Assembly: GCF_025966695.1 (NCBI RefSeq)
Contig: NZ_JAOEIY010000003.1
Coordinates: forward strand, 186,001-250,000
DNA: 64,000 bases
Source: Stutzerimonas sp. S1
GTDB taxonomy: Bacteria > Pseudomonadota > Gammaproteobacteria > Pseudomonadales > Pseudomonadaceae
Reading direction: 5' to 3'
Position numbers and translations under genes: made by a program. The notes below the pieces were generated by a model, which worked only from the letters and a program-made list of their open reading frames with translations, was not told the DNA's origin and did no database searches. This document shows, piece after piece, positions 17,110-28,400 of the stretch (its first letter is position 1; every line of letters starts with the position of its first letter).

Positions 17110-18153
17110 ATGCGCCCGTTTTCCCGTTTCCTCGTCCTGTGCCTCGCGCTTGCGGCCTCGCCGCTCTTCGCCGAGCCGCTGCGCACGCTGTATCAGGTTC
17201 GTGAGCCGGTGCCGAACCAGCAGGCCGATGCGCGTGGCGAGGCCTTGCAGCGCGCCTTCGACACCTTGCTGCTTCGGCTGACCGGCGATGCCGAGAGTGC
17301 GAAGCAGCCGGCACTGGCCGAACTGCGCCAGGATCCGCAAAGACTGGTCAGCAAGTATGGCTACGAAGGCGAGCACATCGTGGTGGACTTCGATCAGGCC
17401 ACCACCGAGCGCAGTTTGCGTGAGGCCGGGGTGGCGCTGTGGGGGGCGAATCGCCCGGTCGTACTGGCCTGGTGGCTTAACGAGTCGCCGGGTAGCGCCC
17501 AGCTGGTTGGCGATGCACAGGAGGGTGCTGCGACGCTGCATGCCGCGGCGCAGCACCGGGGCCTGCCGTTGCGGTTGCCGCTGGCCGATCTCGAAGAGCA
17601 GTTCGCGGCGACACCCGAGGTGTTTGCCGCGCGCGACGAACAGGCCTTGCGTGCGCCGTCTGAACGCTACGCTGCCGACGCGTTGCTGGCGGTGCATGCG
17701 CGCCAAACGGACAACGGCTGGCAGGCGAACTGGAACCTCTGGCTCAACGATGCCAAGGGCGGCGGCGAAGTTGACGGCGACAGCCCGGCAGCTGTCGCCG
17801 ATGCGGTGATGCTGGCGGTGAGCCGGTATCTGGCCCCGCGTTATGTCGTCGCATCGGGAGCCGCCGAGACGCTTACGCTGGAAGTGGTCGGCGCGGATAT
17901 TTCTCGTTTCGCCGAACTTGAGCAGCTTCTGCAGCCGCTCGGCGGTAAGCTGCTGCGCGTCGAGAGCGACCGTCTGGTCTATCGACTGACCGCCAGCCGC
18001 GAACAGCTGCGTGCCCAACTGGAGCTGGCGCATCTGCAGGAGGTCACTGCCGAGCCGGCCGCGCTCGATGCCAGCCAGGTTCCGAACCCACCCGATCAGC
18101 CTGCGGCGGCGCAACCGGAGCACAGTAACAACGTGCTGCGCTACCGCTGGTAG
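17110..18153 (+). CDS. DUF2066 domain protein, exported
   Basis: 347 residues with a cleavable signal peptide ([23 protein letters not shown]). The first part reads as DUF2066: [25 protein letters not shown], then [19 protein letters not shown] and [17 protein letters not shown]. The C-terminus after residue 320 is proline/alanine rich and probably flexible. Function unknown. It is conserved upstream of perM and hda and next to purM in Pseudomonas, as here. Confidence 0.85.
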   Translation: MRPFSRFLVLCLALAASPLFAEPLRTLYQVREPVPNQQADARGEALQRAFDTLLLRLTGDAESAKQPALAELRQDPQRLVSKYGYEGEHIVVDFDQATTERSLREAGVALWGANRPVVLAWWLNESPGSAQLVGDAQEGAATLHAAAQHRGLPLRLPLADLEEQFAATPEVFAARDEQALRAPSERYAADALLAVHARQTDNGWQANWNLWLNDAKGGGEVDGDSPAAVADAVMLAVSRYLAPRYVVASGAAETLTLEVVGADISRFAELEQLLQPLGGKLLRVESDRLVYRLTASREQLRAQLELAHLQEVTAEPAALDASQVPNPPDQPAAAQPEHSNNVLRYRW

Positions 18154-18197
18154 CGCCCCGAAGCGCCTCGCAATCCCCCGACCCAAGGCCCCGCGTA

Positions 18198-19295
18198 ATG
18201 ACGATAACCGACTCCAACCGCTGGCTGTGGCTTGCCGGCCTGCTGCTGTGCGGCTGGCTGGTCTACCTGCTGACACCGATTCTCTCGCCGTTTCTGCTGG
18301 GCATTCTGCTCGCTTATCTGGGCGATCCGCTGGTTGATCGCCTCGAACGCTGGAAGCTGTCGCGTACCTGGGCGGTGATCGCCGTCTTCAGTCTGTTCAG
18401 TCTGGTGCTACTTCTGCTTCTGCTGGTACTGCTGCCGATGCTTGGCAAGCAACTTATGCATCTGTATCAGCTGGCACCGCTCGCGCTGGATTGGCTGCAG
18501 CAGCGGGCGCTGCCGTGGCTGCAATTGCAGCTGGGTCTGGAAGAGGACTTCTGGCGCCTCGACCAATTGAAGGCTGCATTGTCCGGGCATCTGGGCAGCA
18601 CCACCGACATCGTCGGTGTGATCCTCAGCCAGGCGACGGCCTCGAGCCTCGCGTTGCTGGCATGGATCGGCAACCTGCTGCTGGTGCCGGTGGTCAGCTT
18701 CTATCTGCTGCGCGACTGGGACCTGATCATGGCCAAGCTGCGCAGCCTGCTGCCGCGGCGCCGCGAGGGCATGATCGTCGCGCTGATCGGTGAGTGCCAC
18801 GAGGTGATCGGCGCCTTCCTGCGCGGCCAGCTGCTGGTGATGCTCGCGCTGGCGGTGATCTACGCCAGCGGTCTGATGCTGGTCGGCCTGGAACTGGGTT
18901 TGCTGATCGGAGTGCTTGCCGGCCTGGCGAGCATCGTGCCGTACATGGGCTTCGTCGTCGGCTTCGGCGCAGCGTTGGTCGCCGTGCTGTTCCAGTTCGG
19001 CCTGGAACCGTACCCGCTGCTGGGCATTGCCGCGGTCTTCACTGTCGGGCAGTTGCTCGAGGGCATGCTGCTGACGCCGATGCTGGTGGGCGACCGGATC
19101 GGCCTGCATCCGGTGGCGGTGATCTTCGCCGTGCTCGCCGGCGGGCAGCTGTTCGGCTTCACCGGCGTGCTGCTGGCGTTGCCGGTGGCGGCGGTGATCA
19201 TGGTTCTGCTGCGTCATGTGCATGATCTCTATAAACTCTCGGACCTTTACGCAGAGCCTGCCGCCGTCGCGGCCGAACCACCGCCTGAGCCATGA
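18198..19295 (+). CDS. perM: AI-2E/PerM family membrane permease
   Basis: An inner-membrane protein of 365 residues with about eight predicted helices in the family arrangement: an N-terminal pair ([40 protein letters not shown]), a long amphipathic soluble segment (residues about 75-140), then helices ending with the [21 protein letters not shown] block. Members include the AI-2 exporter TqsA and Na+/H+ antiporters, so the substrate is uncertain. Its 3' end overlaps the start of hda by four bases. Confidence 0.85.
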   Translation: MTITDSNRWLWLAGLLLCGWLVYLLTPILSPFLLGILLAYLGDPLVDRLERWKLSRTWAVIAVFSLFSLVLLLLLLVLLPMLGKQLMHLYQLAPLALDWLQQRALPWLQLQLGLEEDFWRLDQLKAALSGHLGSTTDIVGVILSQATASSLALLAWIGNLLLVPVVSFYLLRDWDLIMAKLRSLLPRRREGMIVALIGECHEVIGAFLRGQLLVMLALAVIYASGLMLVGLELGLLIGVLAGLASIVPYMGFVVGFGAALVAVLFQFGLEPYPLLGIAAVFTVGQLLEGMLLTPMLVGDRIGLHPVAVIFAVLAGGQLFGFTGVLLALPVAAVIMVLLRHVHDLYKLSDLYAEPAAVAAEPPPEP

Positions 19296-19996
19296 AACCC
19301 ATCCAGCTGCCCCTCGGCGTTCGTCTGCGTGACGACGCCACCTTTGCCAACTTCTATCCGGGCGCCAATGCCGCGGCACTCGGCTATGTCGAGCGCCTCT
19401 GTTCGCCAATGGCCAGCTGGTCGGATGAGCTCATCTATCTGTGGGGCAGCATCGGCGTCGGCCGCAGCCACCTGTTGCAGGCGGCCTGTCTGCGTGTCGA
19501 GGAGCGTGGCGAGCAGGCCGTCTATCTGCCGCTGGCCGACGTCGCCGAGTATGGCCCGGCCTTGCTCGACAACCTCGAGCAGTGCGAGCTGGTCTGCCTC
19601 GACGATCTCGATGCGGTGGCCGGCGATGCGGTGTGGGAGGAGGCGCTGTTCCATCTGTTCAACCGCCTGCGCGACGGCGGGCGACGGCTGCTGCTGGCCG
19701 CCGATGCATCGCCGCGTGAGCTGGCGGTGCAGTTGCCTGACCTCAAGTCGCGGCTGAGCCTGGCGCTGGTATTCCAGCTGCAGCAGTTGTCCGATGAAGA
19801 CAAGCTGCGCGCGTTGCAGCTGCGCGCCTCGCGTCGCGGGCTGAATCTGCCGGACGACGTCGGCCGCTTCATCCTCACCCGCGGGGCGCGCAGCATGAGC
19901 GCGCTGTTCGAGCTGCTCGACCGTCTCGACCAGGCTTCGCTGCAGGCGCAGCGCAAGCTGACCATTCCCTTCCTTAAAGAAACCCTCGGCTGGTAG
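19292..19996 (+). CDS. hda: DnaA regulatory inactivator Hda
   Basis: A AAA+ protein of 234 residues that, with the sliding clamp, stimulates ATP hydrolysis by DnaA and so prevents over-initiation. The N-terminus [20 protein letters not shown] carries the short clamp-binding peptide QLPLGV. The degenerate Walker A is WGSIGVGRSHLLQAA, Walker B is ELVCLDDLDAVAGD, and the arginine-containing sensor region follows in ASPRELAVQLPDLKSRLSLA. It lacks the DnaA DNA-binding domain, as expected. Confidence 0.95.
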   Translation: MKPIQLPLGVRLRDDATFANFYPGANAAALGYVERLCSPMASWSDELIYLWGSIGVGRSHLLQAACLRVEERGEQAVYLPLADVAEYGPALLDNLEQCELVCLDDLDAVAGDAVWEEALFHLFNRLRDGGRRLLLAADASPRELAVQLPDLKSRLSLALVFQLQQLSDEDKLRALQLRASRRGLNLPDDVGRFILTRGARSMSALFELLDRLDQASLQAQRKLTIPFLKETLGW

Positions 19997-19998
19997 CG

Positions 19999-21552
19999 CT
20001 AGGGCGCCTGAACGGGGCTTGCCAGTAGCTCGAAGGCGATGCTCCAGTTCTGCAGCGGGTAGGGCTTGCCGGCCAGCGCCGGGATGTTCGCCTCGTCGGG
20101 CATGCCCTGTTCCGGCAGGTATTCGTAGTTGGCGTCGGCTCGCGTGGCATCGCTGTCGCGCAGTTGGCCGGCACCGCCGACCTGGAAACTGGCATAGGTG
20201 ACGCGCGGCTGCCCGACCAGTTCGCGCCCGGCGCGCAGACGGACGATGGTGTCGGCGGCGATCTCCACCGCCGTCAGCGGCACTTCGCCTTTGTCGTCGT
20301 AGACCATGAAGCCCTTGTTCTTCACCGGCCGTGCGGCATGTCCGAGGTAGGGCTCGGCGAACTGCAGCGGCGGCTCGGGCACGTGGAAGTCGAGCAGGAT
20401 CTCGCGACCCGCGAAGGTGGCCTGGCGTGGCGCCAGCGGCTGCCAGTTGCGCCGCTCGACGACGACCCGATGGTAGACCTTGCCGAGCATCTGACCGAAC
20501 CAGCGATAGCCGTTCGCCGACAGATGCACGCCTTTGTCGACATAGGGATACACCGGACCGGCGAGAAACCAGTTCGGCTCCTCCTGCGCGAGTTCCCACT
20601 GCGCCATGCCGACCGCCAGCGAGCCGTCCTTCACCGAAGACTTGGCGTCGGTCTGGTAGCTGATGAAGGCCGGCATCTGCGCCTGCCCAGTAATGGCACG
20701 GGTGTCGGCATAGAGGTCATCGCGCAGTTGGCGCAGCAGCTGCTTGTAGCGCGCTTTGTCGTTCACCCCACCGTTGGTGTGCGAGTAGTCGAACTCGCCC
20801 TGCATCCAGAAGAAGGCACTGATGGCATAGCTGGCGTTCTCGGCGTCGGCGAGTGCCTTTGCCTGGTCCATCGCCTGTGCCACCCGTCGGTACTCATGGG
20901 TGCCGCCGGTCTTGGACAGCTGGGCGATGGAGCGGCCCGAGGTCGCGGCATTGCTGGCGACGAACAAGTGCTGCGGATCGGACTTGCGGCCGTGCTGCTG
21001 TAGATACAGGTGGCGGGCCATGTTCAGCGCGCCGACTTCCACCGACTCGCCTTCCTCCTGCGCATGCGCATCGAGCCGGGCGATGTCGGACGGCTCGAGC
21101 AGGACTCGAGCATCGTCCTTGCGCTGCACCACCGCGCGTAACGGCAGGAATGCTGCCTCGCCGACCGCTTTGAAGGTGGCGCCGCTGTAGGTCGCCGAGC
21201 GTACGGCCTGGCCGAGCATGAGGTTGTCGTAGCGCGGCTGCGTCGACAGCGCCGGCCAGCCCTCGGCCGCCGAGGCGAGTGACTGGCCGTAAGTGATGAT
21301 GTGGTTGTACTTGGCCGTTGGTTCTGCCGATAGGCGATTCGGTTTGGCCTCCAGCGCGGCGCTCCAGCGCTTGTTCTGCGCATCGCGCTCGGTCAGCGAC
21401 AGGCCATTCGTCGCCGCGGCGGGCAGTGCGACGCCGATTCCCAGCAGTGCAACCAGGCCAGTACGCAGCCGTACTGCCGCTGGCGAATGGCGAACAGCCG
21501 TCGTTGCAAGGTCGCTGGTCTCAATCGAATCTTTCCCGGTTTTCGACCGCAT
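19999..21552 (-). CDS. SGNH/sialate O-acetylesterase-like (SASA) hydrolase, exported
   Basis: From the ATG at 21552 (MRSKTGKDSIETSDL) the protein has 517 residues. A hydrophobic segment at about residues 30-48 (RTGLVALLGIGVALPAAAT) looks like a signal or anchor with a long leading part. The catalytic features of the GQS subgroup are visible: nucleophile Ser91 in HIITYGQSLASAA, the WMQGEFD block at residues 249-255, and Asp339/His343 in VDKGVHLSANGY. The C-terminal 160 residues are beta-rich, possibly a sugar-binding-like domain. Family members deacetylate glycans, but the substrate here is unknown. The gene diverges from the siderophore operon across a 216-bp region containing a Fur-box candidate, so an iron-related role is conceivable. 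It ends two bases from hda. Confidence 0.7.
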   Translation of the reverse strand: MRSKTGKDSIETSDLATTAVRHSPAAVRLRTGLVALLGIGVALPAAATNGLSLTERDAQNKRWSAALEAKPNRLSAEPTAKYNHIITYGQSLASAAEGWPALSTQPRYDNLMLGQAVRSATYSGATFKAVGEAAFLPLRAVVQRKDDARVLLEPSDIARLDAHAQEEGESVEVGALNMARHLYLQQHGRKSDPQHLFVASNAATSGRSIAQLSKTGGTHEYRRVAQAMDQAKALADAENASYAISAFFWMQGEFDYSHTNGGVNDKARYKQLLRQLRDDLYADTRAITGQAQMPAFISYQTDAKSSVKDGSLAVGMAQWELAQEEPNWFLAGPVYPYVDKGVHLSANGYRWFGQMLGKVYHRVVVERRNWQPLAPRQATFAGREILLDFHVPEPPLQFAEPYLGHAARPVKNKGFMVYDDKGEVPLTAVEIAADTIVRLRAGRELVGQPRVTYASFQVGGAGQLRDSDATRADANYEYLPEQGMPDEANIPALAGKPYPLQNWSIAFELLASPVQAP

Positions 21553-21682
21553 TTCGGCTCCGTTTACCCCGTAGTAGACGCCGTTTCGACGACCGGCGCG
21601 AAGATAAGTTCGCCGCTCCCACCATCGCTCGATGGTGGCTGTTTGGCATGTCGATGCGCTGCGCAAAACGCCCAGAAATAAT

Positions 21683-21711
21683 TTGACGCATCTGTCCTGC
21701 GTGACTAAATT
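21683..21711 (+). promoter_or_regulatory. Sigma-70-like promoter of the siderophore biosynthesis operon
   Basis: TTGACG at 21683-21688 and TAAATT at 21706-21711 are separated by 17 bp, close to consensus, 58 bp before the GTG start of the isochorismate synthase gene. The Fur-box candidate lies just downstream, where bound Fur would block transcription. Confidence 0.65.
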
Positions 21712-21730
21712 CCTCGCCCTGATCGCAAAC

Positions 21731-21749
21731 GATAATAATTCTGATTAAG
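21731..21749 (+). promoter_or_regulatory. Fur-box candidate, siderophore biosynthesis operon
   Basis: gataataattctgattaag matches 13 of 19 positions of the Fur consensus gataatgataatcattatc, in an AT-rich island within very GC-rich DNA. It lies between the -10 candidate and the AAGGAGG ribosome-binding site of the first gene. Confidence 0.7.
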
Positions 21750-21768
21750 ATTATTTAAGGAGGTCGCG

Positions 21769-22941
21769 GTGAACGCATGGGCTCAGGCTGTTCCCTCTGG
21801 CGCCTGCCAGAGCCGTATCTTTGACCCCAGCTTCCGGTTCTATTCGCCTGCGGGCGGAGTCGAGGCCGCGGGCTGTTTCGCCACGGTGACGGCGTCGGCT
21901 GAGGCTGACGGCCAGGATCTCGATCGAGACGTGCGGCAGGCATTCGCCGCTGCGCGCGAGGCGGGGCTGGCGAATCCTGCCGTGGTTGGTGTGATTCCCT
22001 TCGACAAGCAGCAGCCGTCGCGGCTCTTCGTGCCGCGGCATCTGGCATTCCTGCCACCGGCTGCGCCACCCACCGCGATCTGCGGGCTGCCTTGTGGCGC
22101 GGCACGACAGTGCGTCGAACAGCCGGGCCACGATGGCTTTCGCCAGGCGGTGAACCAGGCACTGGACATGCTGCGCGACGGCCGAATCGACAAGGCGGTG
22201 CTGTCGCGCCTGTTGCAGCTGGAATTCGACGAGCCACCCTGTGCGCAGACGATCTTCCAGGGTCTGCGCCAGCAGAATCCTGAGGCCTATCAGTTCGCTG
22301 TCGATCTGCCGGACGAGGGCGTACTGATCGGCGCCAGCCCCGAGTTGCTGCTGCGCAAGCAGGGGGCGGCCTTCGCCACCAATCCGTTGGCCGGCTCGGC
22401 CAAGCGCGTGCTCGATCCGCTGGCGGACGAGTGGGCGGCGCGGGCACTGCTGGATTCGGCCAAGGACCAGCACGAGCATCGACTGGTCATCGACGATCTC
22501 GATCGCCAGCTGCGCCCGCTGTGCCGCACGCTGAACATCCCGTCGGCGCCGACGCTGCTCAGGACCGCCAAGCTTTGGCACCTGTCCACGCCGATCGACG
22601 GCGAGCTGAACGAGGAGTTATCGGCTTTGCAACTGGCCTGCCGGCTGCACCCGACGCCGGCGCTGTGTGGCTTTCCCACCGCCGTCGCCAAGCAGGTGAT
22701 CGCCGAGCTGGAGCCATTCGACCGTGGCGTGTTCGGCGGCATCGTCGGTTGGTGCGATGCCGCCGGCAATGGCGAATGGGCGGTGGTGATCCGTTGCGGA
22801 ATCATCCAGCAGACTCGCGTACGTCTGTTCGCCGGCGCCGGTCTGGTCAGCGCGTCCTGCCCGGACGCGGAGTGGCGCGAAACCGGCACCAAGCTCGGCA
22901 CCATGCTCGCCGCCTTCGGCCTCGACAAGGAGGCCGTGTGA
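21769..22941 (+). CDS. entC: Isochorismate synthase (siderophore type)
   Basis: Converts chorismate to isochorismate, the first committed step to 2,3-dihydroxybenzoate. It has 390 residues of the chorismate-binding family: [20 protein letters not shown], then [29 protein letters not shown] and the C-terminal [19 protein letters not shown] block match EntC/DhbC. The start is a GTG at 21769 with an excellent AAGGAGG eight bases upstream. It overlaps the next gene by four bases (GTGA). It is the first gene of the seven-gene biosynthetic operon, which probably is Fur-controlled. Confidence 0.93.
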   Translation: MNAWAQAVPSGACQSRIFDPSFRFYSPAGGVEAAGCFATVTASAEADGQDLDRDVRQAFAAAREAGLANPAVVGVIPFDKQQPSRLFVPRHLAFLPPAAPPTAICGLPCGAARQCVEQPGHDGFRQAVNQALDMLRDGRIDKAVLSRLLQLEFDEPPCAQTIFQGLRQQNPEAYQFAVDLPDEGVLIGASPELLLRKQGAAFATNPLAGSAKRVLDPLADEWAARALLDSAKDQHEHRLVIDDLDRQLRPLCRTLNIPSAPTLLRTAKLWHLSTPIDGELNEELSALQLACRLHPTPALCGFPTAVAKQVIAELEPFDRGVFGGIVGWCDAAGNGEWAVVIRCGIIQQTRVRLFAGAGLVSASCPDAEWRETGTKLGTMLAAFGLDKEAV

Positions 22942-24563
22942 GCCTGATTCCGTTCACCCGCTGGCCGGACGCATTCGCCGAGCGCTACCGCCAGGCCGGC
23001 TACTGGCTGGGCAAGCCGCTCAGCCACATGCTCGCGGTTCAGGTCGAAACGCAGCCGGAGGCCATCGCCGTGGTCTGCGGCGAGCGCGAGCTGAGCTACG
23101 CCGAGCTGGATGCATTGTCCACCAACCTGGCCCAGCGGCTGGCCAATCACGGCCTCGGGCAGGGCGACCGGGCGCTGGTGCAGCTGGGCAACCAGGCCGA
23201 GCTGTACATCGTCTTCTTCGCGCTGCTCAAGGCTGGGATTGCGCCAGTCAACGCGCTGTTCAGCCACAGCCGGCTGGAACTGCGCGCCTATGCCGAGCAG
23301 ATCCGTCCGCGCCTGCTGATCGCCAGCCGTTTGCATCCGCTGTTCCAGAACGACGACCTGTTTCTCGCCGAGCTGCAGCAGCTGGCCGGCATCGACACCG
23401 CCTTGCTGCATGCCGACGGTCAGGCAGCGCGCAGCCTGGCGGCCTGGCTGCAACCGGTGGCCGTCGAACGCGACTTTGCGACGACGCCCGCCGACGAGGT
23501 GGCGTTCTTCCAGCTCTCCGGCGGCAGCACCGGCACGCCGAAGCTGATCCCCCGTACCCACGACGACTACTACTACAGCGTGCGGCGCAGTGTGGAGCTG
23601 TGCGGTTTCGACCGCGACACCCGTTACCTCTGCGCACTGCCGGCCGCGCACAACTTCCCGCTCAGCTCGCCCGGCGCGCTGGGCGTGTTCGTCGCCGGTG
23701 GCCGCGTGGTGCTGGCGGCCGATCCCGGTCCGGCGAGCTGTTTTGCGCTGATCGCCGCGCAGCAGGTCAATGTCGCCGCGCTGGTGCCGCCGGCGCTGTC
23801 GCTGTGGCTGCAGGCGGCGCCCGGGCACGAGGCGGAGCTGGCCTCGCTGCGGTTGCTGCAGGTCGGCGGCGCCCGACTGCCGGAAGCGCAGGCGCGGCGC
23901 ATCCCGGCGGTGCTCGGCTGTCGTCTGCAGCAGGTCTTCGGCATGGCCGAAGGGCTGGTCAACTACACCCGCCTGGACGATGACGACGAACACGTCTACC
24001 TGACCCAGGGCCGGCCGATGAGCCCGGACGACGAGGTCAGGGTGGTCGACCGCGACGGACGCCCGGTCGCGCCGGGGCAGGTCGGCGCGCTGCTGACTCG
24101 CGGGCCCTACACCATCCGCGGCTATTTCCAGAGCCCGGAACACAACGCCCAGGCCTTCGATGCCGAGGGTTTCTACCGCTCCGGCGATCTCGTGCAGCTG
24201 CGCGCGGACGGCTACCTGGTGGTGGTCGGACGCATCAAGGACCAGATCAACCGCGGCGGCGAAAAGATCGCCGCCGAGGAAGTGGAAAACCTGCTGATGG
24301 CGCATCCGGCCGTCACCCACGCCGCGCTGGTTTCCATGCCGGACCCGAGCATGGGCGAGAAGAGCTGCGCGTTCATCGTCAGCCGCGAGCCGACGCTCAA
24401 GGGCGTCGCCCTGCGCAAGTACCTGCGTGGCCTCGGGCTCGCTGATTACAAGCTGCCGGACCGCATCGAGCAGGTCGCGGCGCTGCCCATGACGGCGGTG
24501 GGCAAGGTCGACAAGACCCGTCTGCGCCGCCGCCTCGCCGAACAACTGCCCGTTACTGAATAA
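22938..24563 (+). CDS. entE: 2,3-dihydroxybenzoate-AMP ligase
   Basis: Activates the aryl acid as its adenylate and loads it onto the carrier domain of the EntB homologue. The GTG at 22938 gives 541 residues starting [22 protein letters not shown], a family-typical N-terminus. The ATP loop is [20 protein letters not shown] and the hinge region is [20 protein letters not shown]. The aryl-binding block reads [16 protein letters not shown]; a serine at the first SS position is typical of dihydroxybenzoate enzymes, where salicylate enzymes have cysteine. This points to 2,3-DHB, in line with the dehydrogenase encoded downstream. Confidence 0.93.
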   Translation: MSLIPFTRWPDAFAERYRQAGYWLGKPLSHMLAVQVETQPEAIAVVCGERELSYAELDALSTNLAQRLANHGLGQGDRALVQLGNQAELYIVFFALLKAGIAPVNALFSHSRLELRAYAEQIRPRLLIASRLHPLFQNDDLFLAELQQLAGIDTALLHADGQAARSLAAWLQPVAVERDFATTPADEVAFFQLSGGSTGTPKLIPRTHDDYYYSVRRSVELCGFDRDTRYLCALPAAHNFPLSSPGALGVFVAGGRVVLAADPGPASCFALIAAQQVNVAALVPPALSLWLQAAPGHEAELASLRLLQVGGARLPEAQARRIPAVLGCRLQQVFGMAEGLVNYTRLDDDDEHVYLTQGRPMSPDDEVRVVDRDGRPVAPGQVGALLTRGPYTIRGYFQSPEHNAQAFDAEGFYRSGDLVQLRADGYLVVVGRIKDQINRGGEKIAAEEVENLLMAHPAVTHAALVSMPDPSMGEKSCAFIVSREPTLKGVALRKYLRGLGLADYKLPDRIEQVAALPMTAVGKVDKTRLRRRLAEQLPVTE

Positions 24564-24575
24564 GGACTTCGCTCC

Positions 24576-25448
24576 ATGACTATTCCCACGCTCACGCCCT
24601 ACAACCTGCCAACCGAATGGGCGGTGAACAAGGTCCAGTGGCCGGTCGACCCCGCGCGCGCGGTGCTGCTGATCCATGACATGCAGGACTATTTCTGCGA
24701 TTTCTGGGGCGAGGGCAGCACCTTCGTCGCCGCGCTAGTCGAGCGCCTGGCCGCCGTGCGCGAGCGCTGCAAGGCGCTCGGCATCCCGGTGGTCTACACC
24801 GCGCAACCGGGGCAGCAGGCCAACGCCGAGCGGGCGCTGCTCAACGATATGTGGGGCCCCGGCATCACCCAGTATCCGGCGCGCCAGGCCATCGTTGCCG
24901 GCCTGGCACCGGCGGCGGACGACACCGTGCTGGTCAAATGGCGTTACAGCGCCTTCCAGCGTTCGCCGCTGGAACACCTGCTGCGCGAGCTGGGCCGTGA
25001 TCAGCTGATCATCGGTGGCATCTACGGCCACATCGGCTGCCTGATGACTGCCTGCGACGCCTTCATGCGCGACATCCAGCCGTTCCTGCTGGCCGATGGC
25101 ATTGCCGACTTCACTCAGGCCGACCACCAGATGGCGTTGAACTACGTCGCCACGCGCTGCGGGCGGGTCATTGAATGCCGCGAGGTACTGGAACTGGGCC
25201 GGGTGCCGCGCCTGGCGCTGACCCGCGAGGCATTGCAGGCACGCCTGCTGGCCATGCTCGATGAGATCGACGAGCCGTTCGACCCGGATGAGAACCTGCT
25301 CGACTACGGCCTGGATTCGATCCAGGTGATGTCGCTGCTCAGCGAGTGGCGCGAGCAGGGGCTGGAACTGAGCTTCACCGATCTGGCGAAGACGCCGACG
25401 CTCAACGGCTGGTGGGCGCAGATCCAACAGCACGGAGGTGCCGCATGA
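24576..25448 (+). CDS. entB: Isochorismatase / aryl carrier protein
   Basis: A bifunctional protein of 290 residues. The N-terminal isochorismatase cleaves isochorismate to 2,3-dihydro-2,3-DHB; its likely catalytic triad is Asp35 ([10 protein letters not shown]), Lys121 (VKWRYSAF) and Cys155 ([12 protein letters not shown]). The C-terminal aryl carrier domain has the phosphopantetheine serine at residue 248 in [15 protein letters not shown]. Its start follows the entE stop by 12 bp with an AAGGA site, and its end overlaps the NRPS start by ATGA. Confidence 0.95.
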   Translation: MTIPTLTPYNLPTEWAVNKVQWPVDPARAVLLIHDMQDYFCDFWGEGSTFVAALVERLAAVRERCKALGIPVVYTAQPGQQANAERALLNDMWGPGITQYPARQAIVAGLAPAADDTVLVKWRYSAFQRSPLEHLLRELGRDQLIIGGIYGHIGCLMTACDAFMRDIQPFLLADGIADFTQADHQMALNYVATRCGRVIECREVLELGRVPRLALTREALQARLLAMLDEIDEPFDPDENLLDYGLDSIQVMSLLSEWREQGLELSFTDLAKTPTLNGWWAQIQQHGGAA

Positions 25449-28400
25449 GGCCGCTGGGCAATGCGCAGCAGGGCCTGTGGTACGGCTACCTGCTCAACGA
25501 AGACCGCGCCATGTTCAACACCGCCGAGTGCATCGCCTTCGCCGGCAAGGTGCAGGCGCCGCTGCTGATCGCCGCCGTGCAGCAGGCAGTGGGCGAGTGC
25601 GAGGCACTCAGCGGGCTATATGTGTTCGACGGCGAGACGGTGTGCTTCGAACCCTGCAAGCTGCCGCTGACGGTAGCGCAGCTGGAGGTGCCGGCGTTCG
25701 CCGACGCCGAAAGCTGGGTGCGCGACTGGGCGATGGCCGACATCCGCCAGCCGTTCGACCTTGAGCGCGAACTGGCCTGCCGCTTCGTCCTGCTGCGCGC
25801 GGCCGGGCAGGATTTTCTCTACAGCTGCGTGCACCACATCGCCCTCGATGGCTACGGCACCAACCTGCTGTACCAGCGCATCGCCGAACTCTACAGCGCT
25901 GCCGTGCGCGGAGAGCTGGCACCCGCCTGCGGCTTCGGCCGTTATGCCGATGTACTCGCCGAGGACGCCGAGCGCGATGCGCAAAACAAGACCGCCGCCG
26001 CACGCAGCTACTGGCTGGAGACCTTCTCGCGGCTGCCGGCGCCGGTCAGCTTCAGCGAGCGCAGCGCGCCGATCTCGGCGACCTTCGTGCGTCACGGCGC
26101 GCGCTTTCCGTCGTCGCTGTGGCAGGCGCTGAGCACCACCGCCGACGCCCACGGCATCGGCTGGGCCGATCTGCTGCTGGCCGGGCTCAGCGCCCAGCTG
26201 CGCCAGGTCAGCGGCAGCGACGCTCAGGTACTGGGGCTGATGGTGATGAATCGCATCGGTTCGGCGGCGTTCAACGTGCCGTGCATGCAGATGAACATCG
26301 CGCCGCTGTGCCTGCAGGCCGATGGCGAGGCCAGCCTGATCGCCACTGCAAAGGCGATCGGCAAGCTGCGCCGCGCCAGCCGCAAGCATCAGCATTACCG
26401 CTACGAAGCGCTGCGCCGCGACCTTGGCCGCGTCGGTGGCGAGCAGCGGCTGTTCGGCCCGCTGATCAACATCATGCCGTTTGATCGCCCGCTGGCCTAC
26501 GGCGAGCTGGCGGCACGCACGCTCAACCTCAGCGCCGGGCCGGTGGAGGACCTGACCCTGGAAGTGCAGGTCGGTGCCGATGGCATTCCGCAGCTGGACT
26601 ACGACGCCAACCCGGCGTGCTACAGCGCCGAGCATCTGCAGGCGCTGCAGGAGGAGCTGTTCGCGCTGCTGCGCCGCTGGCTGGCGGCACCCGAGCTGCC
26701 GCGCGACCTGGTCCTCGATGCCTGGATGGCCGATTACCGATTTCGCCAGCGCCTCAGCGCGCCGGCCGCGGAACAGGCGCAGCTGGGCGAGGTGACCAGC
26801 GTGCTGGCGGCGATCCGCGCTCACGCCGAGCGCCAGCCGGAGCGCATCGCCCTGTGTCAGGGCGAGCGCAGGCTGAACTACGCCGCGCTGCTCGCGCGCG
26901 CCGAGGAGATCGCCGCGGCGCTGGCGGAGCAGGGCGTGCAACCCGGCGAGAGGGTCGGCGTCATGCTCGCGCGTTCGCCCGAGGCGATCCTCGCCCAGCT
27001 CGGCGTGCTGCTGGCGGGCGCCGTCTACGTGCCGCTGGATGCCGAACAGCCGGCCGAACGGCAGACGCTGATCTGCACCAGCGCAGAGCTGGCGCTGGTG
27101 ATCACCGAGGCGGCCTATCGGCATCGCCTGGCCGACAGCTACGCCGGACCGATCCAGCTGGTCGGCCAGCTCGCCAGCCATGAGCGCCGGCATGCGCCGC
27201 GCAGCGGCGAGGCGGCGGCCTATCTGATGTTCACCTCCGGCTCCACCGGCACGCCGAAGGGCGTGGAGATCAGCCATCGCGCGCTGGATCACTTCAGCGC
27301 GGCGGCGCGCCTGCGCTACGGCGTGACGGCGGACGACCGCATGCTGCAGTTCGCGCCGTTCAACTTCGATGCGAGCGTCGAGGAAGTCTTCGTCAGCCTG
27401 AGCGCCGGCGCGACCCTGGTGCTGCGTACCGATGCGCTGCTGCAGTCGATCGATACGTTCGTCGACGGAATCGAGGCGCAGGCGATCAGCATCGTCGACC
27501 TGCCGACCGCGTTCTGGAACGAATGGGTGGTGGCGCTGCGCAGCGGCCAGACGCGGATTCCAGCCGGGCTGAAGACGGTGATCATCGGCGGCGAGGCGGT
27601 ATTTCCCGAGCAGCTGGCAGCCTGGCAACAGGTGGCGAGGCCGCAACTGCGGCTGATCAACACCTACGGGCCGACCGAGGCCACGGTGGTCGCCAGCAGC
27701 TGCGACCTGCAGACGGTCGATGCCAACGCCGAACGCCTGCCCATCGGCCTGCCGCTGGCGACCGTACAGGCACTGGTGCTCGAACGCGGCGACCGCCCGG
27801 CCGCCGAGGGTGAGCTGGTGTTGTGCGGTGCACAACTAGCCAACGGCTATATCAACAGCGCGTCTGCGGCGTTTGCCCGTCTGCGCATCGGTGCGCACGA
27901 GGAAACCGTGTACCGCACCGGCGACCGCGTGCGCCGCGTCGATGGCCGGCTGGTCTACCTCGGCCGGCTGGACAACGAATTCAAGATCAGCGGCTACCGC
28001 ATCCAGCCCGGCGAGGTGGAGGCGCGCCTGCTGGCGCTGGACGGCGTCGACGAGGCCTGCGTGCTCGGCCTCGAGCTGGGTGGCGGCCTGCGCCGGCTGG
28101 TGGCCTTCGTCGCTGGCCCGTGTGACGACCTGCGCGCGCTTCGCCGCGCGCTGGGCCAGGTACTGCCGGCGGCGATGGTGCCGACCGACTACCGCCACTA
28201 CCGCGCGCTGCCGCGCACCGGCAGCAACAAGCTCGACCGCAAGCGCCTGCAGGCCGAGTACCTGCAGGGTGCGACGACGGAGGTGCTGGACGATGCCACC
28301 CAGCAGCGGGTCAGCGCCATCTGGCAGCAGATCCTCGGCGTCGGCGGCATTCAGGCGCAGGACAACTTCTTCGAACTCGGTGGCCAGTCGTTGCAGACCA

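Noticed and set aside
16738-18276. N-terminal extension of purM by about 500 residues
   Set aside because: The frame is open but composed of low-complexity Arg/Gln-rich sequence antisense to the DUF2066 gene; PurM homology begins at the ATG at 16737 and the usual length is reached from there.
22938-24563. Salicylate rather than dihydroxybenzoate activation by the aryl-AMP ligase
   Set aside because: The pocket motif has Ser (HNFPLSSPG) where salicylate ligases carry Cys, and the operon contains both an isochorismatase and a dihydro-DHB dehydrogenase, which salicylate pathways do not need.
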